Below, piece after piece: positions 55,201 through 64,000 of a stretch of DNA of 64,000 nucleotides (positions are counted from its first letter, which is position 1; each line of letters opens with the position of its first letter). The DNA is taken from the NCBI RefSeq assembly GCF_047511655.1, contig NC_133401.1, positions 14,912,001 through 14,976,000 on the forward strand. Reading direction: 5' to 3'. This DNA comes from Castor canadensis. Lineage: Eukaryota > Chordata > Mammalia > Rodentia > Castoridae. Under the pieces are notes generated by a model. The model ran no database searches. It had not been told where the DNA came from and saw only the letters and a list, made by a program, of their open reading frames with translations. The position numbers were made by a program, and so were the translations under genes.

Positions 55201-58200
55201 GAACTGCCGCCGCTGTCAGAGCCCCCTTCATCCTCACTACTTGAGCCAGGCCCTGCCATGAGGTACCTGCTTGGGGCAGGGAGAATTGGGGCCTCAGACA
55301 GAGGACGGAGTCCTCTGAGGGAGGCAGGAGGGTGGTGGTGACAGCCACAGGCATATACCACATTCTCTTGTTGGGGGGGTCCTGGTGTCTCTCTCACCTG
55401 CTTCTTCCCAGCATGGGCCCCAGCCAGCCTAGCCACCCCCACAGACACCTAAGCACACGTTCTTCCATTCCTTTGGGGAAGCAGTGTTCCATGTCAAGAG
55501 GAAAGAAACATCTGAAACAGCCATCCCCTTTGGAAATTAACTCAGCTGCTCATTAGGAAATAACTCTCCAAAGCAAAGTCCAGTCCCTCGAACCTACAAC
55601 TCCATCTGGGCATCCAGCCAAACAGGGATGCAAAATATTTGGGGAAAAAACTGTATCTGAAGCTGGGTGTGGTGGTGCACACCTTTAATCTCAGCACTTG
55701 GAAGGCTGAGGCAGAAGGATCATGAGTTCAAGGCCAACTTGGGCTTCAAAGCAAGACCCTGTCTCAAAATACCAAAACAAACAAAACAACCACCAAAAAA
55801 CTGCACCTGTACTGAACATGTACAGACTTTTTTTTTTTTGGTCCTTAGTCCCTATGTAACAGTATAACAATTATTTCTGTAGCATTTACACAGTGTTTGG
55901 TATAATAAGTCACCTGGACAGGATTTGAAGATGAAGGTTGTGGGAGCTAGGCAACTGCTATACTGCTTTACATTATGTACTTGAAGGTCTCTAGATTTTT
56001 GATCTCAGTTGGTGTTGTGTGTACATGCATCCTGAACCCAATTCCCGAGGACAGAGAGGGCCACCTGTGTGTGTTAAAGACCCAGCACCACATACATGGT
56101 CCCTTCCACCACAACACTGCAGGAAGACTCCTCCAGCTCTAAGAAGTGGGGCTTCCTCCCAAGCGCCAGGCATGGTTCTGAGCATGGGACGAATGTTGAG
56201 TCATGGAATCCTGAGGTGGGGCAGCTATTTTTAGCCCATTTTACAGGTGAGGAAACTAAGGCACTAGGAGATTTTTTTTTTCTTTTGGCAGTACTCGAGT
56301 TTGAACTCAGGGCCTCACACTTGCTAGCCAGGCATAATGCTTGAGCCACTCTGTCAGCTCTTTTTTGTGATTGGTATTTTCAAGATACAGTCTTAAGAAC
56401 TATTTGCCCAGGGCTGCCTTTGAACCATGATCCTCTTGATTTCTGCCTCCTGAGTAGCCAGGATTACAAGTATGAGCCACTGGCACCCACCCATCCTTTA
56501 ACTTTTAAAACACAATGTGCTCTCTGAATTTTTGCGTGTTGAACCCAGCCACAGCCTCTTCCTCCATGGCCCCCCTGGCCGCTCCCAGGCAGACCATGAT
56601 CCAAATCTGCTTCCTTCTGCCTCGAATGTATCCTAGCCTCCTCTGGTGTCTCCACCTGTGGCCTTCCCTTAGCACTCCCACTCACCACAGCCTGCCCCTG
56701 TCTTCCTCAATCCTGTGTCCTCCACTGGTCACACAAGAGATCCTTCAGGCCAGATGAACTTCCAAATCCTGGGTTTTTCAGATTTCAGAGGTGGAAGGCG
56801 GGTCTACAGACTGTCACTTAATCCCCCCAGGGGGCCTGGGGGAGCACCCGGCACCAAGCCAGCCACTTTTCTGCAGGCCACCATGGCACACCTGAGGGGT
56901 CCACCCGGGCCACAGGCAGCCTCATGAGCAGCAAGCAAGTCTGCACTAAGCCTGGGAAGAGTGCTCAGCTTCCAGAGATGTTTGGGTTCCAGAACTAGGT
57001 ACAAGGGCCACAGAGCCAGATGGAGCCCAGTGCCTTCCTTGGCCAGGTTGAGCTGACCTGCCCACCTTTCCAGTCTCATTGGAAAAGCCCCACTTTGGAA
57101 CCCATGCAGGCCATGGAGCACAACTCAAGCCTCCCCTCCAACCCACAGGCCTCAGAACGTCTCTCGTGGCTCCTACTGCTCTCGCCCTGGCTTCCTGGCC
57201 ACTTCTGTCCTCCCTGCCCCTCTCCTCCAGCACCAGCACCACACGCCTGCCCTCGCCTCCTCCGCCTAGCATGCCCTCTGCCTCTGTCGGCTTGTCCTCT
57301 CCTCTCAGTCTGCAAGAACCCTGCTGACTGTGGAGTTGTAACACATCTGACCCCTCGTCCAGGAGAGAGGCCTTCATGACAGGCCATGACGTCTGGCACC
57401 AAGAAGCTCTGAGTGACTGTGAACAGTCTCGGTGTTCTGTCCTCCAACCCTGCACTGCTTATGTGCTGTCCCAAGTCTGCAGTTCCCTTTACCTCCAAAC
57501 AAAGCAAATGCCATAGACCCTTCTGTGACCTTCCCAAGCAAGTCCCCACTCCATCTGCATGCCCCAGCCCCAGCCCCTCTCTCAGAAGCTGCTGACTCTG
57601 TGTCGAGACCACCTGAGCTCAGCTGGCAGCCTCTGGGGAGGAGGGGCAGGCGTGGACCTGAGTGTGGGCGCAGAGGGTCCTCACCTCCGGGAAGGCAGCC
57701 GTCGCCGCACGCGGTGACAGTCTAGCACCCACTCTTTGCGCACAATGCGGCCTCCGAGGCCCAGGACCTGGCTGTACTTGGGGGTGTTGGCGAAGGCACA
57801 GCTGGGGTGGGCAGAACAGAGGCCTGTCAGTTAGTTGTGATCTGAGGGGCAAAGGGGAAAGAGAGAGGGGTGACAGAGAGAAAGACCAAGAGTAAGAGAG
57901 ACATGAGAGAAACAAACCAGAGGGGAACCAAGGAAGAGAGGCAGACATCAGAGAGAAAAAGACACAGACACCAAGGAGGCAGTCAGAGAAACAGAGAGAG
58001 AAAGAGAGAGAGAAAAGAGAGGCAGGCAGCAAACAGCTGACACAGGGCAAGTGAGGAGCCAGAGGGAGGTAGAGCAGGGCTGGGGAGGGCACAGGCCTAC
58101 ATGAGGTGGGTGCTGTCCGAGGTCCAGTCTGGCCGATACTTGGCCCCCAGCTCCAGGGCCTTGTCTCGGAGCTCGGAGCGGAATGGGTTCTGGAAGCCAC

Positions 58201-60386
58201 TCAACACCACCACCACACCCTGAAGGATCTTCCCCAGTTCCTGCGCACCAGCTCGGGTGCCCTTGGGCTTGGCGCCTTCTCCCTGGGGCTTCGCTGACAT
58301 TGTGCCCTGTGCTGGGGTGGATACTGGGGCTGCAGCTGGGGCACGGTTTGGGGCTGGCACTGCAGAGCCGAAGGACAGAGATTCAGTTAGCACCACTGGA
58401 CTATGACCGGCCCTCCTCCCTCAGACCCAGTGGCCTAGGCCCCAACCTCAACTCCCTCAGACCCTGGGGTCCAGGTCCAGTCCTCCTCCCTCAAACCCAG
58501 AGATCAAGGCCCTAGCCTTCTCCCTCAGACCGAGGGGTCCAGGCCCCAACCTCCTTCCTCAGACCCAGGAAAGCCCAGCCACCTCCCTCAGACCAAGGGG
58601 TCCAGGTCCCAGCCCTCCTCCCTCAGACCTAAAGGTCCAGGGCCCAGCCCTCTTCTCTAGGACATTGGAGCCCAGGCACCTATGGAAACAAGGTACTGAG
58701 TATGCTCACCTTTGGGTTTCTTGAGGGCAGGTGGTGAGAGCTGGGTTGATGGTTTGCTGGGGGTCTTCTTTTCTTCCACATTCAAATCCAACTTCCTCTT
58801 TCCCTTCGGAGACTCTTGAGGCTGAGGAAGAGGAGCGAGTCTGAAGCTCCCAGCTACTCTCTCTCCTCCTCCACTCCACTAAGGTGTGATGATCTCACCT
58901 TGGAGGTGCTGCCTGCAGCCTTGGACACTGGCGAGGCTGAGGAGACTGCACTGGAGGCCTGGAGCGTAGCTGCTGCATAGCTGGGTCCTGCCGGGTCACT
59001 GGCTGTGGCTATAGAGGGAGAAATGGATCCAGGATAAAGGGCAGGGCGCTTCAGCTCCTCTCTAGGGAACACACAGTGTGATTCCCCACACATGGTAGTG
59101 ATCTAGAAGTGCAGATCCCAGCCCTCCTTCCTCAGCCCCAGGAGTCTAGGCCCAAACCCTCCTCCCTCAGACCCAGGGTTCTAGGCCCCAGCTCTCCTCC
59201 CTCAGCCACAGGGGTCCAGACCCCAGCCTCCTCCCTCAGACCCAGATCTCCAGTTCCCAGGCCTCTTCCCTCGGACCCAGGGTGCAGGCCCAGTCTCCAC
59301 TCATTGAATACCCAGGTTATCTACACTCACCTGGAGACATCTTGTTGATCCGGTTGAAAAAGAGAGCCCCCGGTCTCAGGGAGTTTGCACTCTCGTCCTC
59401 CTCCTTTACCCGGAATTGGCCAAGCTTGGTCACTGTCACCTTCTAAGGTCCCATAAGGTCAGTGTGGTGGGAGGGCTGCTGGCAGGTGGGGGTGTACTAG
59501 TGGGGAGAAATCTCTGGGAGATGGTAGGTGGAGCTTACCTGGGATGGGGCCTCTGCTTCTTCTTTGTCTGGGCGGCTGTGAAGCCGTACAAAACTCAGGC
59601 CATAGGGGGAGTCCTGGTAAAGCAGGCCGGGCAGGCAGCGTATTGGTCCAGTGCAGAGCCTGGCCCCTGGACTCCTTCTCTTAGGGCTGCCTCTTTCTGA
59701 CTCTTTCCCTCTCAGGGACACAGGTCTAAGCAGGTGGCCTGATGACGATGATGTTGATGACAATACTGAAGTTTACTGGGCCATGAATCTGGCTCAGGCT
59801 GGGCCCTCTGCCTTACATGCATTTGAGCCCTCACTCAAATGGCAATCTGCTGGGTGTCCAAGAGAGTCCACTTCTGCATGGCCACCTTCCTGCCTCAATT
59901 CACTTCTGGAACACAGAACTACCCCAGGTTCTTTGCCCCTCTGGCATGCAGAGGCCAAAGGCAGGAGGAGCCTGGGTCCTTGGCCCTGATAATAGTAGTT
60001 AACATTACAGAACCTGACTTGACACCCCCCCTTCCCTCCAGAGAACCAAGCTTCCCATCATGGGGAGGATCCAAAGCTTTTCTAGGAACTCAGGGACCCA
60101 GCCTCCCCAGAATCCCTTGGGGACACCAGCTGTCCATTTCTCCAGCTCCTTGGGACTCAACATTGGTGCTCCAGTTCCTCTCACCCAGGACCAAGGACTC
60201 TCCACCCGCTGCTCACACTCTAGGTACCTTGCTGTAGGGCTGGCTGCACACAATCTTCACCCGGTCCCAGCGCTTCTCTGCTGCTGCCCGGACCAACTTG
60301 TCAGGCCCAAAAATGCGAACGCGGTTGGGGTTTGTGCCACTGCGGCTCTCAGAAGGAGACATGAAAGATGAGGTGACCAGAAGGAC
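52215..60386 (-). CDS. XRCC1: XRCC1 gene, exons 4-17 (partial; exons 1-3 lie beyond the window)
   Basis: Coding exons are 60386-60228, 59613-59539, 59442-59331, 59008-58899, 58821-58710, 58359-58101, 57801-57685, 55266-55173, 55022-54890, 54612-54561, 54489-54350, 53069-52979, 52577-52502 and 52410-52297. They join to 547 residues, which with 85 from exons 1-3 would give 632 against human 633. XRCC1 is the scaffold of single-strand break and base excision repair. Seen here are the end of the N-terminal domain that binds DNA polymerase beta, a nuclear localisation segment (exon 8), BRCT1 for PARP-directed recruitment (exons 9-10), the CK2 site cluster GSTDENTDNED that binds FHA domains of PNKP and APTX (exon 14), and BRCT2 for DNA ligase III (exons 15-17). 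No break is seen. Confidence 0.97.
52236..52241 (-). terminator. XRCC1: XRCC1 polyadenylation signal AATAAA
   Basis: Canonical hexamer on the minus strand 56 nt after the stop; a short 3' UTR ends near 52215. Confidence 0.75.
52297..52410 (-). CDS. XRCC1: XRCC1 exon 17 (residues 596-632 and stop)
   Basis: ALVDNPSLAFVRPRWIYSCN then EKQRLLPHQLYGVVPQA and TGA at 52299-52297. The BRCT Trp (PRWIYSC) is present. Confidence 0.97.
   Translation of the reverse strand, partial: ALVDNPSLAFVRPRWIYSCNEKQRLLPHQLYGVVPQA
52502..52577 (-). CDS. XRCC1: XRCC1 exon 16 (residues 571-595)
   Basis: ELEDYMSDRVQFVITAQEWD then PSFEE. Acceptor TGCCAG, donor GTGAGC. Confidence 0.97.
52979..53069 (-). CDS. XRCC1: XRCC1 exon 15 (residues 540-570, start of BRCT2)
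   Basis: FFQGKHFFLYGEFPGDERRK then LIRYVTAFNG. Acceptor CCTCAG, donor GTGAGT. Confidence 0.97.
53600..53860 (-). repeat. Worn multi-unit SINE, XRCC1 intron 14
   Basis: Two B1-like units and a tRNA remnant on minus, possibly a trimer. Confidence 0.6.
54350..54489 (-). CDS. XRCC1: XRCC1 exon 14 (residues 493-540, FHA-binding CK2 cluster)
   Basis: VAERREQRQPPGTGENGEDP then YAGSTDENTDNEDHPESPDL. Ser517, Thr518 and Thr522 match human S518, T519 and T523. Acceptor ACCAG, donor GTTGGA. Confidence 0.95.
54561..54612 (-). CDS. XRCC1: XRCC1 exon 13 (residues 476-493)
   Basis: 52 bp: GPDNGAEESGDTEDELRR. Acceptor TTGCAG, donor GTAGGG. Confidence 0.95.
54765..54885 (+). repeat. Minisatellite array, orientation B, XRCC1 intron 12
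   Basis: Three to four units (CTCCCTCAGACCCAGGGGTC) ending at the exon 12 donor. Confidence 0.82.
54890..55022 (-). CDS. XRCC1: XRCC1 exon 12 (residues 432-476)
   Basis: HPQTKAKPPQAAGPSSPQKP then PTPELTKAASPGPQEDTDIE. A second in-frame acceptor at 55013 would drop three residues; 55022 matches human better and has the better pyrimidine tract. The donor is GTCAAA, weaker than its neighbours. Confidence 0.9.
55173..55266 (-). CDS. XRCC1: XRCC1 exon 11 (residues 400-431)
   Basis: YLMAGPGSSSEDEGGSDSGG then SSDEVPKPPQK, an acidic Ser-rich linker with CK2-like sites. Acceptor AAGCAG, donor GTCTGA. Confidence 0.95.
55660..56485. repeat. SINEs and MIR, XRCC1 intron 10
   Basis: B1 plus 55660-55790; MIR minus 56195-56275; dimer minus 56285-56485. 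Confidence 0.75.
56490..57660. other. Unique sequence, XRCC1 intron 10
   Basis: GC-rich, without a conserved reading frame or splice-bounded exon that I can match to XRCC1. Confidence 0.4.
57685..57801 (-). CDS. XRCC1: XRCC1 exon 10 (residues 361-400, end of BRCT1)
   Basis: CAFANTPKYSQVLGLGGRIV then RKEWVLDCHRVRRRLPSR. The last whole codon, CGG, is the position of human R399Q. Acceptor CCCCAG, donor GTGAGG. Confidence 0.97.
57855..58035 (+). repeat. GA-rich polypurine tract, XRCC1 intron 9
   Basis: GAGAGAGAAA-rich on plus, so a pyrimidine tract on the XRCC1 sense strand, between exons 10 and 9. Confidence 0.9.
58101..58359 (-). CDS. XRCC1: XRCC1 exon 9 (residues 275-361, start of BRCT1)
   Basis: Pro/Ala-rich linker, then ELGKILQGVVVVLSGFQNPF and RSELRDKALELGAKYRPDWT. 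The residue at human position 280 is Arg. Acceptor CTGCAG, donor GTAGGC. Confidence 0.96.
58410..58680 (+). repeat. Minisatellite array, orientation B, XRCC1 intron 8
   Basis: About seven units filling the intron between exons 9 and 8. Confidence 0.85.
58710..58821 (-). CDS. XRCC1: XRCC1 exon 8 (residues 238-275, nuclear localisation segment)
   Basis: PQESPKGKRKLDLNVEEKKT then PSKPSTQLSPPALKKPK. Two basic clusters correspond to the known bipartite signal. Acceptor CCTCAG, donor GTGAGC. Confidence 0.95.
58899..59008 (-). CDS. XRCC1: XRCC1 exon 7 (residues 201-237)
   Basis: Ser/Ala-rich linker: TASDPAGPSYAAATLQASSA then VSSASPVSKAAGSTSK. Acceptor CTATAG, donor GTGAGA. Confidence 0.96.
59115..59300 (+). 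repeat. Minisatellite array, orientation B, XRCC1 intron 6
   Basis: About five units between exons 7 and 6. Confidence 0.85.
59331..59442 (-). CDS. XRCC1: XRCC1 exon 6 (residues 164-201)
   Basis: KVTVTKLGQFRVKEEDESAN then SLRPGALFFNRINKMSP. The position of human polymorphism R194W is Arg here. Acceptor CTTAG, donor GTGAGT. Confidence 0.97.
59539..59613 (-). CDS. XRCC1: XRCC1 exon 5 (residues 139-163)
   Basis: 25 codons: DSPYGLSFVRLHSRPDKEEA then EAPSQ. Acceptor ACCAG, donor GTAAGC. Confidence 0.97.
60228..60386 (-). CDS. XRCC1: XRCC1 exon 4 (residues 86-138)
   Basis: 53 codons, phase 0-0: VLLVTSSFMSPSESRSGTNP then NRVRIFGPDKLVRAAAEKRW. Part of the N-terminal domain facing DNA polymerase beta. 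Acceptor CCCCAG-type, donor GTACCT. Confidence 0.97.
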
Positions 60387-60494
60387 CTGGGAAGGAGGTG
60401 GCACAGGGCTGTATGGTTCTGATGACAACTCCCAGCCGGTGGGCAAGAGGGCAGGAGCCCCAAGTAGGGGACAAGGAGTCACTATAATCCAGAT

Positions 60495-60835
60495 GGAAGG
60501 CTGGAGGCATGGCTTACATGGTAGAGCACCTGCCTAGCAAGACAAGGCCCTGAGCTCAAAACCCAGTACCATCAAAAAATAAAGAAAATCTGCCAGGTGC
60601 CAGCAGCTTGTGCCTGTAATCCCAGCTACTCAGGAGGCAGAGATCAGGAGGATCTTGGTTCAAAGCCAGCCTTGGCTAATAGTTCGAGAGACCCTATTGA
60701 AAAAAAAAAATATATCACAAAAAAGGGCTGGTGGAGTGGCTCATGGTGAAGGCCCCGAGTTCAAATACCAGTACTGCAAAAGTAAATAAATAAATAAATA
60801 AATAAAAAATAAATAAATAAAATTTAATTTAAAAA
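60495..60835 (+). repeat. SINEs upstream of XRCC1 exon 4
   Basis: tRNA-type 60495-60575; deleted-subfamily dimer 60590-60790 with an (AAAT)n tail to 60835. Confidence 0.8.
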
Positions 60836-61144
60836 AACAGATCCATCTTGCGCCTCGATGTTTGTAGATTCATCCTTTGTTCCAGAGCCCCTGGTGGGTG
60901 TTGCGCTGACACAGAGCCTCAGAGGAGTAAATATGCGCGGATGCGTGTACACACACACACACGTGTGCGCGGATGGGTGTACACACACGTGTGCGCGGAT
61001 GGGTGTACACGTTTTTAACTGACACGGTGGGACATTCAATACAGTGTGTAATGACGAGATTAGGACAATTGGCCCCTCAAACATTTGTCATTTCTTTGCA
61101 TGGGCGCACTCTAATCCTCTCTGCTAGCTATTTTGATTTCTTTC

Positions 61145-61370
61145 TTTTGGCAGTGCTGCCATTTGAACTCAGGGCCTCACACTTGCTAGATAAGTGCTCT
61201 ACCATTTAAGACACTCTGCCAGTCTTTTTTTTTTTTTTTTTTGTATTGGGTATTTTTGAGATAGGTCTCATGAACTATTTGCCCGGGTCTGGCTTTGAAT
61301 CGATATCCTCCTGATCTCTGCCTCCTGAGTAGCTAGGATTATAGGCATGGGCCACTGGCACCTGGCTGGG
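61145..61370 (-). repeat. B1-tRNA dimer, XRCC1 intron 3
   Basis: Full dimer on minus: TTTGAACTCAGGGCCTCACA to GCCACTGGCACCTGGC. Confidence 0.85.
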
Positions 61371-61377
61371 ATCAACT

Positions 61378-61960
61378 TTTTAGTTTCCACATATAAGTGA
61401 AAACATGTAGTATTTGTCTTTAACCTGACACAATGTCTTATAGTTCCATCTATCCATATTGCTGCAAAGATAGAATTTTATTATTTTTTTTAATGGCTGA
61501 ATAAGATTCCATTCTGTAATATACACATTTTCTTTATTCACTGATGGACACCTCAGTTGATGCCACATCTTGGCCACTGTGAATAGTGCTACAATAAACA
61601 TGAGTAGACTGATGCTGGTGGCTCACACCTGTAATCTCAGCTACTACTGTAATCTCAGGAGGCTGAGATTACAGGTGTGAGCCAGTAATCAAAGCCAGCA
61701 AATAGGACTGGCAGAGTGGCTCAAGTGGTAAAACCACCTGCCTAGCAAGCATGAGGCCCTGAGTTCAAACCCCAATACTGCCAAAAAAACCAAAAAACTA
61801 AAAACCACGGGAATGTAGGTGTCTCTTTGACATGCTGACTTCACTTCCTGTGGATGTAATATCCAAGGGTGGGGTTGCTGGATCATGTGGAAACCTAGAG
61901 GCATCATTCCTGCTCCAAACTCTTGAGTGGAGTCTTCAACCATCAGACAATATGGTGGGC
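61378..61960 (-). repeat. Old L1 3' segment split by a SINE
   Basis: 61378-61610 and 61800-61960 read as the reverse of the L1 ORF2 end (ACTGTGAATAGTGCTACAAT, GGGGTTGCTGGATCATGTGG). A SINE at 61610-61800 interrupts it. Confidence 0.75.
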
Positions 61961-61999
61961 TACAAAGCCTAAGGAACTGAACTCTCCCAGTGAAACCAT

Positions 62000-63080
62000 T
62001 CACAATGACATTCAAATACCTTCTGAACATGCGTGACTGAGTCAGCAGAAAGACAAGAGGACTACAGGAGCCCAGAAATGAGAGGGCAGGTTCCAGGTAG
62101 GCAAGGGAGCAGTGTCAATTATTAAGTGTGGGGTTTCTCCACTCAAACCCACCTCCTGGCTCAACTCTGCCACAGGCCTGCAAGGCTGACCACATTCTGC
62201 TTGCCAGCTGCGCTTTACAATGACTGTCAGTAGGGGGAGCTGTAGAGAGCAGGCATGTAGAGCTGTAGAGGAGGGAGACCCTGCTCCTCTGCTCATTTGC
62301 AGGTCCTGTGAGCATCACCGCAGGTCTGCTTCTTCTACTTCTGCACTAGCTCCTTCCCACCACCAGCTTCCTGACACCTGCAGAACCAGCCTCATCCAAA
62401 CCCTCTCTCTTGGGGACAGATGTACATGAGGGGATGGGGAACAGATTTGAGTTTCAGCTCCCCAAGACCACATCTCCACACTTGTAACCATCAATTATTC
62501 AATTATTTCACCCTTTCTTTTGTTCCCCTACCCCGAGGGGTGGAAGCTGTCCCTGCCTTGCTTCTTCCTCAGACCTGTCTTGCCCTAGCACCAAGTCCTT
62601 ACATTAAATTCTGTTACAATAACAGCCTCCAGGTGGGGGCAGGGCTGCCAGGCAGCTCTGATGTGGGTAGCCTGTTCTGGGGCTGAGCCTGGGTGGCCCA
62701 GAACTTGACTTTAAACGCCCCCTTGTGGTGGTGGAGGAAGGCAGGAGACAAAGCCTGGCTCCCAGCAGGGAAGATTGCATCCCAGAGAAGGGTGGAACAG
62801 CAGGTGGCTGGGTTCTCTCAGAAGGCAACACCCTCAGTAGGTACAGCAGGGACTTCTGCCTGTGGAAACAGGCAGTAGGAGGGCTGTTTGGGCTTCCACA
62901 GAGAAAATTCTAACCATGAGTACTCCTCTCAAGGATTTCACATAAAAATTCACACTAGCCATCTGCATGAAGAACCCACAGTGAGCATTTTAAGTGGCTC
63001 TCTGAGCCACTACACCCTGACCTAGGGCAACTCTTCCTTACTGACTGTCCTGCAAGGCAGGCTCTTAGAGGTGTTCTACA
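62000..63080. other. Unique sequence, XRCC1 intron 3
   Basis: No XRCC1 exon found. A weak CTCF-like motif (minus) lies at 62716-62730. Confidence 0.4.
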
Positions 63081-63199
63081 GCAGGGCAGGGCGGCACTAA
63101 GGAGGTTGAGAGGCAGGAGCATCTCAAGTTTTAGGCCAGCCTGGCTACATGGCAAGTACAGGGCCAGCAATGCGCTACGAAGCTAGACCCCGTCAGAAA

Positions 63200-64000
63200 G
63201 GAAGAGAGGGAGGAAGGAAGAAAGGAAGGATTCACAGATATATTCACACACACACATGCGCAAACACACACACACACACACACCCCTACGAGGACACAGC
63301 TGAGGACCTGAGTTCAGCAGAGATCACAAACTGCACACTTAGACTTGCAAAGTCTGCATATATTGATTTTTTTGTTTGTTTGGTAGCACTGGGTTTGAAT
63401 TCAGGGCCTCACACTTGTGAGGCAGGCGCTGTACCACTTGAGCCACTCCACTAGCCCTCTTTTGTGTTTGGTATTTTTGAGATAGGGGTTCACAAACTAT
63501 TTGCCTGGGGCTGGCCTTGAACCTCAATCCTGATCTCTGCCTCCTAAGTAGCTAGGATTATAGGAGCGAGAAACTGGTGCCTGGCTAAGGCTACAAATAT
63601 TGAAATTATAAAACACAGTATAAAAATAAGTATGTTTAACAGCTTAAAGGCTCAAATGGAGATATTGACAGTACGATGAAGAAACAAATGACAGTCAAAA
63701 GTGGAAAGTTTTGAAAGAGTGGGAGAAGAACTGTGTGCCCAACATACAGGAGCTGGTTCAAGCAACCCCGTCCTTCTGCCGGTGGTTGGCCGTGACCCAG
63801 TGCTGGTCAATCATATGAAAGAAGGAGGCACTCAGAGCTTCTAGGAGAGATTCTGTCCTTCCTTATTAAATAGACAGCCAGGCATGGTGAGGCATGCCTA
63901 TTATCCCAGCACGTGGGAGGTGGAGGCAGGAGGATTGAGAGTTTGATGCCTAGGCTACACAGTGAGACCGAGAGAGAAAAAGAGAGAGAGAGAGATACCA
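63200..64000. repeat. Simple repeats and SINEs at the right edge
   Basis: GGAA-rich 63200-63230; (AC)n 63245-63282; dimer minus 63385-63590; B1 plus 63880-63990 with a GA tail reaching the window end. Confidence 0.8.

Noticed and set aside
60400-64000. XRCC1 exons 1-3
   Set aside because: No match to the N-terminal residues before position 86 was found; these exons are expected farther right.

Overview
The window is mammalian nuclear DNA with spliced genes, CpG-rich promoters and very dense SINEs. The four genes in order, PHLDB3 (minus), ETHE1 (minus), ZNF575 (plus) and XRCC1 (minus, 5' part outside), match the human 19q13.31 block. The young repeats are rodent: ID/tRNA-type SINEs, B1-like SINEs and B1-tRNA dimers and trimers. 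The dimer consensus, as I remember it, fits Castorimorpha, most likely a beaver (Castor). Rodent is secure; the genus is an inference.

Layout. 1-4.0 kb: intergenic, SINEs and MIRs. 4.0-25.6 kb: PHLDB3, 14 coding exons that join in phase to 624 codons. 26.7-39.5 kb: ETHE1, all 7 exons, 254 codons, the same length as the human protein. 39.5-45.1 kb: intergenic, with an old LTR and SINEs. 45.1-47.6 kb: ZNF575, two coding exons, 246 codons, six C2H2 fingers. 47.6-52.2 kb: intergenic, with an old DNA transposon copy and two MaLR LTR fossils. 52.2-64 kb: XRCC1 coding exons 4-17 (residue 86 to the end); exons 1-3 lie beyond the right edge.

The genes do not form a pathway. PHLDB3 is a coiled-coil PH-domain protein, ETHE1 the mitochondrial persulfide dioxygenase, ZNF575 a small zinc-finger protein and XRCC1 the scaffold of single-strand break repair. 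What ties the block together is DNA structure: at least nine arrays of one 33-37 bp minisatellite sit in the introns of the three minus-strand genes. The arrays change orientation between PHLDB3 and ETHE1.

Other points of note are a 7SK RNA pseudogene, a SINE-free island with two RFX-type X-boxes and an octamer in a PHLDB3 intron, a strong CTCF-like motif in an ETHE1 intron, a promoter-like CpG cluster at the 3' end of PHLDB3, and a SINE subfamily defined by one shared internal deletion. Exon limits come from reading splice sites, phase and recalled human protein sequences; no alignment was run.
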